Positions 26,685 through 36,045 of a stretch of DNA of 64,000 nucleotides are shown here, piece by piece (within the stretch, counting starts at the first letter, position 1; each line of letters begins with the position of its first letter). The notes under the pieces are model-generated. The model was not told where the DNA came from and did no database searches. It was given only the letters and a program-made list of their open reading frames with translations. A program made the translations under genes and the position numbers. The stretch is from JASHVB01 sp963780805. GTDB lineage: Bacteria > Pseudomonadota > Alphaproteobacteria > Acetobacterales > Acetobacteraceae. Where the stretch lies: NCBI GenBank assembly GCA_963780805.1, contig CAWADP010000028.1:1-64000 (forward strand). The letters run 5' to 3'.

Positions 26685-27944
26685 ATGCGCAGCGAGCGTT
26701 GGCAATTCACCGGGCAGAACGGACAGAACCTCGCCGCGCGGCTTGACTTGCCGGACGGCCCGCCGCTCGCCACCGCACTGTTCGCGCACTGCTTCACCTG
26801 CGGCAAGGACGTGGTGGCGGCGAGCCGCATCGCCGCCGGCCTCGCCGTCCGCGGCATCGCGACGCTGCGCTTCGACTTCACCGGCCTCGGTTCCAGCGAC
26901 GGCGACTTCGCAAACACAAATTTCAGCTCCAACCTGCAGGACCTGATGGCCGCGGCGGACGCCATGCGCACTCGAGGCATGGCGCCGCGGCTGCTGATCG
27001 GCCACAGCCTCGGCGGCGCGGCGGTGCTGGCTGCCGCGGCGTCGATCCCCGAGGCGCGCGCGGTCGCCACCATCGGCGCGCCATTCGATCCCGGCCACGT
27101 CCTGCACCTGCTCACCACGCAACTGCCGGAGATCGAGGCGCGCGGCGAGGCCGTGGTCTCGCTCGGCGGCCGTCCCTTCACCATCAAGCGGCAGTTCGTC
27201 GATGACCTGCGGGCGCATGATCCCGCCGCGTCGATCCACCATTTGGGCAAGGCGCTGCTGGTGATGCACGCGCCGACCGACGCCACAGTTGGCATCGACA
27301 ACGCGCGGCAGATCTTCGACGCGGCGCGCCATCCCAAGAGTTTCATCTCGCTGCCCGGCGCCAGTCACCTGCTCGATAATCGCACGGATGCGGAATACGC
27401 GGCGACGATGCTGGCGGCCTGGTCCTCGCGCTATCTTGGTGCGGCGCTGGTGGCGGGGACAGAGGCGGGGCCAGTGGCTGGGACAGAGGCGGGGCCAGTG
27501 GCGACAGCGACTGATTCCGCCAGCGTTATGGTGGAGGAAACCGGCAACGGCCGCCTGCAACAGTTTGTCACCGCCGGGCCGCACCGGTTCCTGGCCGATG
27601 AGCCGGTCGCGGATGGCGGGTTGGGCTCCGGCCCAAACCCGTACGATCTGCTGTTGGCCGCGCTCGGCGCCTGCACGTCGATGACGCTGCGGCTGTTTGC
27701 CGACCGCAAGGGCTGGCCGCTCGCCAGGATCCGCGTGATGCTGAGCCATCGCAAGATCCACGCGCAGGACTGCGCCGATTGTGAAACCCGAGACGGCAAG
27801 ATCGACGAGATCGCACGCGGCATCGCCTTTGATGGCATACTGGACGCCGAGCAACGCGCGCGACTGATGGAGATTGCCGACAAATGCCCGGTCCATCGCA
27901 CGCTCCATGGCGAGGTCAAGGTGCGCACGACGGAGCTTGGATAG
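26685..27944 (+). CDS. Bifunctional alpha/beta hydrolase-OsmC fusion protein
   Basis: The 419-residue product joins two domains. Residues 1-250 are an alpha/beta hydrolase with nucleophile elbow GHSLGG (Ser108) and a late His in PGASHLLD. Residues 280-419 are an OsmC/Ohr-like domain with Cys330 (ALGACTSMTL) and Cys401 (KCPVHRTL), the pair that reduces organic hydroperoxides. Between them a linker contains AGTEAGPVAGTEAGPVA, encoded by a direct repeat at about 27455-27500. The fusion is known in proteobacteria. The role is probably detoxification of acyl or lipid peroxides, the hydrolase arm releasing and the OsmC arm reducing them; that division of work is inference. The secreted hydrolase gene follows two bases later. 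Confidence 0.9.
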   Translation: MRSERWQFTGQNGQNLAARLDLPDGPPLATALFAHCFTCGKDVVAASRIAAGLAVRGIATLRFDFTGLGSSDGDFANTNFSSNLQDLMAAADAMRTRGMAPRLLIGHSLGGAAVLAAAASIPEARAVATIGAPFDPGHVLHLLTTQLPEIEARGEAVVSLGGRPFTIKRQFVDDLRAHDPAASIHHLGKALLVMHAPTDATVGIDNARQIFDAARHPKSFISLPGASHLLDNRTDAEYAATMLAAWSSRYLGAALVAGTEAGPVAGTEAGPVATATDSASVMVEETGNGRLQQFVTAGPHRFLADEPVADGGLGSGPNPYDLLLAALGACTSMTLRLFADRKGWPLARIRVMLSHRKIHAQDCADCETRDGKIDEIARGIAFDGILDAEQRARLMEIADKCPVHRTLHGEVKVRTTELG

Positions 27945-27946
27945 CG

Positions 27947-28948
27947 ATGGTTCGGTGGCATGGGCGTCTGATCACGACCGTGCTGATCGCGTTCGCGATC
28001 CTGCGTGCCGGCATGCAGCCGGCGCCTGCTGCAACGGCCAACGCGGAACCGGCCCGGACGGCGGTGACGGCGAATGGCCTCGTCGCCGATCTCTATAAGC
28101 CAACCGACGCGCGGGGCCGGCTGCCGGCCATGATCGTGTTGGGCGGTTCCGAGGGCGGCCTTAACCAGGGGGCCGGCTGGGAAGCCTGGTTGCTCGCCGC
28201 GCATGGCTTCGTCGCGCTGCAAGTGTCGTATTTTGACGCCCCCGGCCAGTCGCGCCGTCTTGCCGCCATTCCGCTGGAGTACTTCAAGACCGCGATCGAT
28301 TGGCTGCAAAACCAACCCGATGTCGATCCAAAACGGATCGGCATCATGGGCACCTCGATCGGCGGCGAGGCGGTGCTGTTGATTGCGTCCCACTATCCCG
28401 AGATCAAGGCGGTGGTGGCTGCCGCACCATCGAGCGTCGTCTGGCCGGGCGTCGATCCAAGCATCACGCAGCCGCCCTCCACATTCACCTTGGCGGGAGA
28501 ACCCCTGCCGGACCTGCCGTATGGCGGGGGCCGGTTCACCTCGGTCTTTGACCTTTATGCCGAGGGACTGACGGCACTTGGCAAGCATCCGGACGCGGTC
28601 ATTCGGGTCGAGCAAATCAACGGGCCGGTGATGCTGGTCTGTGGCGAGGCCGATAGACTATGGCCCTCCTGCCCGATGGCGCGTCAGGCGGAGGCGCGGC
28701 TAACGGCCAAAGGATTCAAATATCCCGTGCAGGTGCTGGCCTACCCAGACGCCGGACACTTCGCGTTCGGACCGCCGCTGCCGGCCGACGCCGCAGCCCT
28801 CATCAGCACGCGCAGCCTGACGATTCTGGGCGGCACGGCGGCCGGCAACGCAGCGGCACGACAGGACAGTTGGCCGCGGGCGATCGATTTCCTGGATGCA
28901 GCGCTCAAATGGCCGGATGGCGGGTCCACCGCGGGAGGAACCAAATGA
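27947..28948 (+). CDS. Secreted BAAT/acyl-CoA thioester hydrolase-type alpha/beta hydrolase
   Basis: From the ATG at 27947 the 333-residue product begins with a signal peptide (MVRWHGRLITTVLIAFAILR, cleaved near PAPAATA). The hydrolase part has VLGGSEGGLN (oxyanion region, 64-73), nucleophile elbow GTSIGGEA (Ser137), an Asp in CGEADRLWP and the His in DAGHFAFG, matching the BAAT C-terminal domain family that acts on acyl thioesters or esters. The export signal argues for an extracytoplasmic ester rather than acyl-CoA. It starts two bases after the OsmC fusion and its stop overlaps the following gene by ATGA, so three genes form one tight operon. Confidence 0.86.
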   Translation: MVRWHGRLITTVLIAFAILRAGMQPAPAATANAEPARTAVTANGLVADLYKPTDARGRLPAMIVLGGSEGGLNQGAGWEAWLLAAHGFVALQVSYFDAPGQSRRLAAIPLEYFKTAIDWLQNQPDVDPKRIGIMGTSIGGEAVLLIASHYPEIKAVVAAAPSSVVWPGVDPSITQPPSTFTLAGEPLPDLPYGGGRFTSVFDLYAEGLTALGKHPDAVIRVEQINGPVMLVCGEADRLWPSCPMARQAEARLTAKGFKYPVQVLAYPDAGHFAFGPPLPADAAALISTRSLTILGGTAAGNAAARQDSWPRAIDFLDAALKWPDGGSTAGGTK

Positions 28949-29304
28949 CCGCGGGCGCTGATCATCTGCTCAATCTCTATGAGCGGCTGCGGCGGTCCTG
29001 GTCGACGGAAACCCGGCGGCACTGGTGTCCGGACAGGCCCGCATCGGGCCAATGCGGCGTGACAGCGCCGGTCGTGCACGACGAACCTGGCGGCCGGATT
29101 CTGAAGACCGACGTGAATGGGACTTGGCACTTCTACAATCTGGTGGACGGCAGGCGGATCGATTTCACAATGACCCAGTTTGAGACCCCGATTGGCTACA
29201 ATGACCTGCCGAGCAATCGGGATGAGGCGCTGGCGGATTGTTCCGTCGAGCAATATCGGCTGCTGCGCGCGCGGGCGGAGCGCTCCCCGATCGACCTTCG
29301 GTAG
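28945..29304 (+). CDS. YunG-like protein
   Basis: The 119-residue protein has the compact YunG-like pattern: LYERLRRSWSTETRRHW, then CGVTAPVVHDEPGGRIL, HFYNLVDGRRIDFTMTQF and a C-terminal YRLLRARAE helix. The conserved Cys (about 37), His (about 45) and Asp (about 77) could form a papain-like active site, but the family has no established function. The start overlaps the stop of the secreted hydrolase by four bases (ATGA), so it is translationally coupled to it. Confidence 0.78.
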   Translation: MTAGADHLLNLYERLRRSWSTETRRHWCPDRPASGQCGVTAPVVHDEPGGRILKTDVNGTWHFYNLVDGRRIDFTMTQFETPIGYNDLPSNRDEALADCSVEQYRLLRARAERSPIDLR

Positions 29305-29343
29305 ATGGCCGGAGCAAGCCCGGCCATGACGATGGAGATGCGA

Positions 29344-30354
29344 TCACACCGCGACCGCCCGCACCCGCCGTTCCCATAGCCGCGGCGCCGCCGGGACCAT
29401 GAAGAACATGAAGATGACAGCGTAGAGCAGTGCGTTGCCGATCACGTCGCCGCGGATGCCGGTGCCGGAGGTGGTATAGGGGCCGCCCCAGCCCTCGGCC
29501 GTCGTCCAAACCGCCAGCGAATAGAGGAACCCCAGCGGCGCCACCACGCGCAGCAGCCATCCGGCCAGCAGGCTGAGGGCGATGCCGGTTTCGATGATCG
29601 CGACGATCACCGCCACGATCATCGGTCCGATCGCCTGCACCTCGTGACTCACGAAGGTGATGTAGGCGGCGATCCAGTGCGGCTGTCCCTGCACCGCCGG
29701 CGTGAGCTGGTCCATGAAATGCGTGAGGAAATACGGCTCCCATTTCAACGCCGCATCGAACGCCCAAAGCGACGCGAACAACACGCGGCCGATGGCCCAG
29801 ACAGAAATGGATGGCAGGCCGGTGCCGGTTCGCCGGGGAGCGACGGCGGGTGCCACGGCCAGCACGAAGACAAAGGCGATCATGTAGGCGGGGAACACGC
29901 CGGGATCGGTCTGTCCCGGCCCGTACGGGGCGCCCATCGCGCACAGGGCCACCCAGCAGAAAATGCTGTAGGCGACGCCGAAGCAGGCAGCGAAGCGCAG
30001 GCCGATGTTGGTGATCAGCGCCAGCCCCAGCAATACCGCGACCGCGACCATGGCGACGGCGATGCCGCGAGCGCCAACGTTATCGATGCCGTTGGCGATG
30101 GCCAGTACCCCCGGGTGTAGCCAATCCGGCGCCGCCGCCACCGCCTTGGCGAGGACAAGCGGCAATCCGGCCTTGGCGGCGCCGGGGTTGGCCGCGGGCG
30201 CCTGCCAGACCCAGGCGAGGCACTGGAAGCCGGCATTGAACAACCAGATCACGCCCAACAAGACGACAATGGGCCGGAATGCGGCGCCGGGTGGGCGAAA
30301 GGCTGCGACGGTGGGGTGCGGCGCGGCCGGCGGCTGTGTCCATCCTTGGTCCAT
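29344..30354 (-). CDS. DoxX/DoxD-like multi-pass membrane protein
   Basis: Starting at the ATG at 30354, the 336-residue protein has about eight hydrophobic segments after a Pro-rich N-terminus (MDQGWTQPPAAPHP). Segments such as GRVLFASLWAFDAALKWEPYF, AIIETGIALSLLAGWLLRV and GGPYTTSGTGIRGDVIGNAL recall the DoxX/DoxD (TQO small subunit) and MauE-like quinone-linked membrane proteins. A role in membrane redox chemistry is plausible but not shown. The frame is open a further 51 codons upstream with unlikely composition. A REP-like fragment lies at 29306-29330 between it and the convergent YunG-like gene. Confidence 0.7.
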   Translation of the reverse strand: MDQGWTQPPAAPHPTVAAFRPPGAAFRPIVVLLGVIWLFNAGFQCLAWVWQAPAANPGAAKAGLPLVLAKAVAAAPDWLHPGVLAIANGIDNVGARGIAVAMVAVAVLLGLALITNIGLRFAACFGVAYSIFCWVALCAMGAPYGPGQTDPGVFPAYMIAFVFVLAVAPAVAPRRTGTGLPSISVWAIGRVLFASLWAFDAALKWEPYFLTHFMDQLTPAVQGQPHWIAAYITFVSHEVQAIGPMIVAVIVAIIETGIALSLLAGWLLRVVAPLGFLYSLAVWTTAEGWGGPYTTSGTGIRGDVIGNALLYAVIFMFFMVPAAPRLWERRVRAVAV

Positions 30355-30618
30355 GGTTTGCTGCCTTGTTGCGGTTCGCTGCGGCAGCACCGGCCGATGC
30401 CGCATGCGTCCGCGCAGTCGCGATGAAGCACGTCCAACCGGGGGCCGCGTCGACGACTGGCTCAGGCAGCGGCCACCGGCGATGGGTTGACCGGCGATAC
30501 GACGCAACGCAGTTCGCGCCGGCGGGGTTCCATCCGGGCGGGATCATGGTGCCGACGTGCGTCGCCTCCGGTTGCGGCGGCGTGAAAATGCCGCCATGCG
30601 CAAGCGGTGCCGCGCCGT

Positions 30619-31304
30619 TCACCCACCGCTTTGCGAGCGCGCAAAATCGAGCCGGTCCCAGGACACGCCCGGACGGTTGAGCAAACTATCCTGGTGCTCG
30701 AAGTGCCGGATGCAGTGCGGGCCTTGCCGTAGGACGAGGGCGATGATCTCGGCCAGCGTCACCTCGACCATGCGCCGCCTCGGGGGCACCGGGCCGTGAC
30801 GAAGCGAGAGCATCATCGGGCCTTCCGGCTTCACAAGCGCGGCAATCCGCGGCATGCCGCGCTGCCACTGGTCCTGGTCGAGGTGGAACCAGACCGCGGT
30901 CAACATGACGATCGCGAACGTCTCGCCACGGCCGGACAGGACGGGCAGGTCCGGCAGGCTGTCGTCGAGCCAGACGATTTGTGGCGAGGGGTGCAGCGCC
31001 ATGGCGTGGTGACGCAGGGCGGCGGTCGGCTCGACGGCTGTGACCTGGTAGCCGAGCGCGGCGAAGCCGGCGGCATCGCGCCCGGTTCCCGCGCCGATAT
31101 CGAGCACCCGTGCCGCTGGCGGCGGCATCAGCGGCAGGACGTCGCGGTGCACGTCGGCAAAGGGTGCCGCGCTATAGCAAAGGCGATGCTCTCATATTGC
31201 CGGACCAGCGTGTCCGCTTGCTCCGCGTAGCCTTCGATGCCGCTGGGTCGGTCATCGGGCTCTATCCCGTCGATTTGTGGAGATTGGAATCCAGCCGAAG
31301 CCAT
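30619..31304 (-). CDS. Class I SAM-dependent methyltransferase (frameshifted near its 5' end)
   Basis: The main part has the AdoMet-binding motif I VLDIGAGTGRDAAGFAALGY, the acidic end of strand 2 in TAVEPT, and the FAIVMLTAVWFHL and MMLSLRHG strands, about 177 residues from 31152 to the stop at 30619. The upstream frame carries AEQADTLVRQYESIAF, which flows into FADVHRDVLPLMPP after removal of one base near 31176. The start is uncertain: ATG 31304 is one option, but that region lies beside a GTCATTGCGAG half-repeat at 31365-31397. The substrate is unknown. Confidence 0.75.
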
Positions 31305-31364
31305 TTGTTGAGGCAAGCGCCGACGCAGAATGCGGTTTGCGTGGTGCACCTGCGGCATCACTCG

Positions 31365-31397
31365 CGGGAGATTGCTTCGCTGCGCTTGCAATGACAG
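31365..31397. repeat. Half copy of the GTCATTGCGAG repeat
   Basis: GGGAGATTGCTTCGCTGCGC followed by TTGCAATGACAGG is one arm of the inverted repeat family seen complete at 15243 and 26353; the opposite arm is missing. It lies between the methyltransferase and the deacetylase genes. Confidence 0.7.
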
Positions 31398-31430
31398 GTG
31401 GCCATGACAGGCGGTCACGACCGGTCGGCA

Positions 31431-32375
31431 TCATTCGTGCCCCGCAAGCTGCGCCTTCACTGCCTCCGCCAGCGCATCGGTCGTGGTGCGCCACACCGCG
31501 GGTTTGCCCAGCACCCGCGCCAGCGCCTCGCGCAGCCAGCGGATGCGGTGCGCCTGGCCGGCGAGCCACGGATGCAGCGTCAGGTTCAATACGCCGCCGC
31601 CTTCTTCGTGCAGCACGGCGAAGGCCTCGGCGATGCCGTCGGCCCACAGCGGAGCGCTGACCCGCCGCAGCCACATGCACTCCAGGTCGTTCCACTCCGG
31701 CTGTGGCGGCAGTGCCAGCAACCGCCGGCCGTCATATGGCCCGAGCCAGTACGGCAGATCGTCATTCGGCCAGTCGGTGGTGAAGGCGAATCCGGCTTCG
31801 GCCAGCAGTGCCGGGGTAACAGCCGATTCGTTGAAGTCCTGTCCACACCAGCCCGCCGGAGCTTCGCCAACCGCCGCGGCCACCGCATTGCGCGCTGCGG
31901 CGATGAAGGCGCGTTCGTCGGCCTCGCTCATGCGGCTGGTGATACGACGAGTGGCGTGGCTGCCATGCGCCATGAAACACGCGTTGCGCTGCATCAGCTC
32001 GTCCACCAGCTCCGGATAGCGCTGCACGGCCGCCGAACCCAGCGCCACGCTGGGTGTCACGCCGAACCGGTCCAGCGCATCCAGCACACGGAAGATGCCG
32101 ACGCGCGCACCGTATTCGCGCTGGCTCCAGGTCAGCCAGTCGGGAAAGAAGCTGCCCAACGGCGACACGATACGTGGATCGGGAGTGGCATCCGCGGGCG
32201 GTTCCAGTTCCCAATAGTCCAGCACCAGCGTCACCGTGAACGCGATGCGGGCGCCGTCGGGCCACGCGAACCGCGGTGCATCGGGCAGTGCGCGGAACGG
32301 ATGGTGCGCGTGGTCCATGCCCGGCGCTCGCGCCTCGTCGGTCGGCGGGCTTTTAGAGGGCACGAATTCAACCAT
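31431..32375 (-). CDS. Polysaccharide deacetylase family protein (allantoinase/PuuE-like), second of a pair
   Basis: The 314-residue protein is a NodB-homology hydrolase of the PuuE-like branch: SVALGSAAVQRYPELVDE, FMAHGSHATRR with the metal-site His, PAGWCGQDFNESAVTPALLAEAGF and NLTLHPWLAGQAHRIRWL with the late catalytic His. The ATG at 32375 lies inside the last codons of the upstream paralogue (ATGGTTGA) behind a GGGAGG, so translation is coupled. The substrates are probably small amides or N-acyl compounds rather than polysaccharide, judging by the subfamily; this is inference. Confidence 0.85.
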   Translation of the reverse strand: MVEFVPSKSPPTDEARAPGMDHAHHPFRALPDAPRFAWPDGARIAFTVTLVLDYWELEPPADATPDPRIVSPLGSFFPDWLTWSQREYGARVGIFRVLDALDRFGVTPSVALGSAAVQRYPELVDELMQRNACFMAHGSHATRRITSRMSEADERAFIAAARNAVAAAVGEAPAGWCGQDFNESAVTPALLAEAGFAFTTDWPNDDLPYWLGPYDGRRLLALPPQPEWNDLECMWLRRVSAPLWADGIAEAFAVLHEEGGGVLNLTLHPWLAGQAHRIRWLREALARVLGKPAVWRTTTDALAEAVKAQLAGHE

Positions 32376-33279
32376 TGGCCGCCTCCCGCGCCGCGAGGTG
32401 GGCCTCGATCGCCGGCAAATGCTGAGCATTGTACCAATCGGCGATCTCAGCGGCGGTGGTCAGCCAGACGCCCTGATGCGACAGGATATACTCCAGCGCC
32501 TGACGGAACACGCGGATGCGATGCGGCTGACCCACCCAATAGGGATGCAGCGCGATGCACATCACGCGGCCTTGCTCGGCGCCCTCCGCATAGACGGTAT
32601 CGAAGTAGTCGCGGATCTGGCGCACGAAATCGCCCACCTCCTCGCCGCGGCGGTGCAGGATCACGTCGTTCAGATCCACCGAATACGGCATGGACAGCAG
32701 TTTTCCCACCTTCACCCGCAGCGGGAACGGCTGGTCGTCGTGATACAGGTCGGCCGTGTAGTCGTAACCACACTCCGCCGCCAGATCGAAGGTGCGCAGC
32801 GTGTTGGTGATCGCCGGGCTGAACCAGCCGCGTTGCTCGCGCCCCGTCAGGGCACGATGGATCGCGCGGCTTTCCAGCATCGCCGCACGCTCTTCGTCTT
32901 CCGTAAAGTCCCAGTGATAGCGCGTGTTGTAGATGCCGTGCGACATGTACTCCCAGCCGCGCTTCTCCATCGCTTCCAGGATGGCGGGATAGTGCTGGAT
33001 CACCGTCATGTTCAGGCTGACGGTGCAGCGGATGCCGAACGCATCGGTCAGGTCGAACAAGCGCCATAGCCCGACGCGATTGCCGTAGTCGCGCGCGCCG
33101 TAACCCAGCACGTCCGGGTGCGGCGAGCGCGGCCACGGGTCGCGCGTGCGCACGAATTTTGGCAGGTACTCGTAATGCTCGATGTTCGGCACCACCCACA
33201 CGGCGACGCGAGCCCCATTCGGCCAGCGCAGCGGCGGACGATGCAGGATGGGCGAATACGGGACGAGCGCGGGTTCCAT
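32368..33279 (-). CDS. Polysaccharide deacetylase family protein (allantoinase/PuuE-like), first of a pair
   Basis: The 303-residue product from the ATG at 33279 shares the fold and order of motifs with its downstream neighbour: IRCTVSLNMTVIQHYPAIL, EYMSHGIYNTRYHWDFTEDEE, RGWFSPAITNTLRTFDLAAECGYDY and CIALHPYWVGQPHRIRVFR. The DPHPxxxG-type Asp of canonical NodB proteins is replaced in both paralogues, as is usual for the PuuE-like branch. Clear divergence between the two copies suggests different substrates acting in one pathway, possibly as hetero-oligomer. It is divergent from the APC transporter gene at 33399. Confidence 0.87.
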   Translation of the reverse strand: MEPALVPYSPILHRPPLRWPNGARVAVWVVPNIEHYEYLPKFVRTRDPWPRSPHPDVLGYGARDYGNRVGLWRLFDLTDAFGIRCTVSLNMTVIQHYPAILEAMEKRGWEYMSHGIYNTRYHWDFTEDEERAAMLESRAIHRALTGREQRGWFSPAITNTLRTFDLAAECGYDYTADLYHDDQPFPLRVKVGKLLSMPYSVDLNDVILHRRGEEVGDFVRQIRDYFDTVYAEGAEQGRVMCIALHPYWVGQPHRIRVFRQALEYILSHQGVWLTTAAEIADWYNAQHLPAIEAHLAAREAANG

Positions 33280-33398
33280 GGTGCAGGCAGCATAAGACCC
33301 TCGGGGTGCCGCCACAAACCTGCGCGAGCAATCCCCGCCCGCCGCGCTGCCACCACAATCCCCGGCCGAACGTTGCTGCCACACAGCCGGGACACCGC

Positions 33399-35324
33399 AT
33401 GTCGGTCCTCACCGCATTGCTCGGCCGCCGCCTCTCCAACACCGAGGTCAGCGGCGAGAAGATCACCGAAGTCGAGGGCGTCCCCGCCATGGGCCTCGAC
33501 GCGCTCTCCTCCGCCGCCTACGGCCCGGAAGCCTCGCTGACGATCCTGCTGCCGCTGGGGGTCGCCGGCCTGACGCAGATCGTGCCGATCACCGTCGCGG
33601 TCCTCCTCCTGCTGCTCATTTTGTTCTTTTCCTACTGGCAGACCATCGAGGCGTATCCGACCAACGGCGGCTCCTACACCGTCGCCAGCGAGAACCTGGG
33701 CGCCCGTGCCGGGTTGCTCGCCGGCACCGCGCTGATGGTGGACTACATCCTGAATGTCGCGGTCGGCATCTCGGCCGGCATCGCCGCGCTGACCTCCGCC
33801 GTCCCGGCGCTGCACCCATGGACGTTGCCGCTCTGCCTCGCGGTGCTGACCGTCATCACACTGCTGAACCTGCGCGGCACGCAGGAGGCCGGGCTGGCCT
33901 TCGCCGTTCCCACCTATGTGTTCGCCGTCTGCTGGATCGCGCTGCTGACCTACGGGCTGGGCAAGGCGATCGCCGGCCATCCGGCGCCGGTCGTGCATCC
34001 TCCGCCGATCCCGGCCGCCACGCAGGCCGTGGGCCTGTGGGTATTGCTGCGCGCCTTCGCCAGCGGCTGCACCGCGATGACCGGCGTGGAAGCCGTCAGC
34101 AACGCGGTCAGCGCCTTCCGTGCCCCCTCGGTCAGGCACGCGCACCGCACGCTGACCAGCATCGTGCTGCTGCTGGGGTTCCTGCTGCTGGCGATCGCAT
34201 GGCTCGCGCACGACTATACGATCGGCGCCATGGACCAGACCAAACCCGGCTATCAGAGCGTGCTGTCGCAACTCGCCGGTGCGCTGGCCGGCCGTGGCCC
34301 GATTTACGACATCGCCATCGGCAGCGTGTTGTGCGTGCTGTGCCTGTCCGCCAATACCAGCTTCGTTGGTTTCCCACGCCTGTGCCGGTTGCTGGCACGC
34401 GACGAGTATCTGCCGCATTCCTTCGCCATGCCCGGGCGGCGCCTGGTCTATTCGCTCGGCATTCTGTTCCTGGCCGCTGCCGCGTGCGTGCTGCTGGTGG
34501 CATTCGGCGGCATCACCGACAAGCTGATCCCGTTATTCGCGGTCGGCGCCTTCCTGTCGTTCACGCTGTCGCAGGCCGGCATGGCGATGCACTGGACGCG
34601 CGCGCTGCGCCGGCAGGGATCGCCCCGCGTGCAAGTGAAGCGCGGGCAGGTCAAGCGTGTGCAGGTCAAGCGCTGGATCAACGGCGCGGGCAGCGTCGCC
34701 ACCGGCGGCGCGCTGGCGATCATCATCGCCGCCAAATTCGTCGAGGGCGCCTGGATCACCATCCTGGTGATCCCGCTGTTGTTCCTGCTGATGCAGGGCA
34801 TCCAGCGCCGCTTCGCCACGGTCAAGCAGCAGTTGCACTATGGACCGATGCTCCGCCTGCAAGATCAGCAGCCCCCGGCGGTGATGCTGCCGATGGAAAG
34901 CTGGGACGCCATCACCGCCAAGGCGCTGCATTTCGCGATGCGGCTGTCGCATGACGTGCTTGCGGTGCACCTGTCCGCGCTGGAAGGGCCCGAGGGCGAC
35001 GAGAACGAATCGACGCTGCGCCGCGACTGGCAGCGCAACGTCGCCGCCCCAGCCCGGCAGGCGGGCGTGCCGGAGCCGAAACTGGTGGTGCTGCGGTCCG
35101 AGTACCGCCAGTTCCTCGAACCGCTGCTGAAGATCGTGCGGGATCTGGAGCAGACGTTTTCTGATCGGCCGATTGCCGTGCTGATCCCGGAGGTGGTGAA
35201 GGTGAAATGGTGGGACTACCTGCTGTACACCTACCGGGCGCGGCAGTTGCAAGCGGCGATGGTGCGCTCCGCCGGCCCGCGGGTGGTGGTGATCGAGGTG
35301 CCTTGGCGTATCGTAGAGGAATGA
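33399..35324 (+). CDS. APC-superfamily permease, KimA-like
   Basis: The 641-residue protein has about 12 transmembrane helices in the APC pattern (residues 1-480; GLDALSSAAYGPEA, TNGGSYTVASENLG, GCTAMTGVEAVSNAV) and a soluble C-terminal domain of about 150 residues (MESWDAITAKALHFAMRLS, then LIPEVVKVKWWDYLLY). This architecture is that of KimA/YdaO-type potassium importers and their relatives; amino acid transport is the alternative. A VQVKRGQVKRVQVKR repeat in the cytoplasmic loop near residue 415 is coded by a short DNA repeat. The stop overlaps the next start by ATGA. Confidence 0.85.
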   Translation: MSVLTALLGRRLSNTEVSGEKITEVEGVPAMGLDALSSAAYGPEASLTILLPLGVAGLTQIVPITVAVLLLLLILFFSYWQTIEAYPTNGGSYTVASENLGARAGLLAGTALMVDYILNVAVGISAGIAALTSAVPALHPWTLPLCLAVLTVITLLNLRGTQEAGLAFAVPTYVFAVCWIALLTYGLGKAIAGHPAPVVHPPPIPAATQAVGLWVLLRAFASGCTAMTGVEAVSNAVSAFRAPSVRHAHRTLTSIVLLLGFLLLAIAWLAHDYTIGAMDQTKPGYQSVLSQLAGALAGRGPIYDIAIGSVLCVLCLSANTSFVGFPRLCRLLARDEYLPHSFAMPGRRLVYSLGILFLAAAACVLLVAFGGITDKLIPLFAVGAFLSFTLSQAGMAMHWTRALRRQGSPRVQVKRGQVKRVQVKRWINGAGSVATGGALAIIIAAKFVEGAWITILVIPLLFLLMQGIQRRFATVKQQLHYGPMLRLQDQQPPAVMLPMESWDAITAKALHFAMRLSHDVLAVHLSALEGPEGDENESTLRRDWQRNVAAPARQAGVPEPKLVVLRSEYRQFLEPLLKIVRDLEQTFSDRPIAVLIPEVVKVKWWDYLLYTYRARQLQAAMVRSAGPRVVVIEVPWRIVEE

Positions 35325-35905
35325 TCGCCCGGGTGTATCTTGCCGGTCCTGACGTGTTCCTGCCCGATGCCGCCATCTGGGCGGGCCGCCGCGCGGCGGT
35401 GTGCGCTCGCCATGGGCTGACGGCGGTGTCGCCGCTCGATGTGGTGGAGGATGAAGCGGCGTGGGACGGCCTCCCGGAATGGCAGCGCATCGCCTTGCGC
35501 AACGAGGCTCACATCCGAGGCTGCGACGCGGTGATCGCCAACCTGACGCCATTCCGCGGCCCGAGTGCCGATGTCGGCACGGTGTACGAAGTGGGCTATG
35601 CGCGGGCGCTCGGGCGGATCGTGTTCGGTTACACGAATTGCACGGTGCCGTTCACCCGCCGGAGCCTCGACTTTGCCATGGAGCACAGCGTGGCGACGGG
35701 CAGCCCGGGGGGCATATGGCGCGACGGCGACGGACTGGTGATCGAGCAATTCAAGCGTTACGACAACCTGATGATCGAAGGGGGCATCGTTGGATCGGGG
35801 GGCATGCTGGTGGTGCCCGAAAGCGAGCCGGAGGATCGCTGGCGCGATCTGACCACGTTCGAACGATGCGTGGAATTGGCGGCGCGGGCGCTGACTGGCG
35901 CGTAG
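35321..35905 (+). CDS. Nucleoside 2-deoxyribosyltransferase family protein
   Basis: The 194-residue protein has the family motifs: YLAGPDVF (6-13), CDAVIANLTPFRGPSADVGT (68-87) with Asp69, Asn74 and Asp84, and the catalytic Glu90 in VYEVGYA. These enzymes cleave the N-glycosidic bond of (deoxy)nucleosides or nucleotides and can transfer the sugar. The ATG overlaps the stop of the permease gene by four bases, so the two are translationally coupled. If the permease imports nucleosides rather than potassium the pairing would make metabolic sense, but the sequence does not decide this. Confidence 0.9.
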   Translation: MIARVYLAGPDVFLPDAAIWAGRRAAVCARHGLTAVSPLDVVEDEAAWDGLPEWQRIALRNEAHIRGCDAVIANLTPFRGPSADVGTVYEVGYARALGRIVFGYTNCTVPFTRRSLDFAMEHSVATGSPGGIWRDGDGLVIEQFKRYDNLMIEGGIVGSGGMLVVPESEPEDRWRDLTTFERCVELAARALTGA

Positions 35906-36045
35906 GCATCCGACGCCCCCCGGCCAGTGGCGACATGGCTCGTGGACCGCAAGGAATTGCAACCAACACGGATGCGCCGTGCCGCTTGCAGGTCATACCA
36001 ACCGCCCTTGACGCTGACCCATGTTGGCGGGGCGATCGGCTCGGT

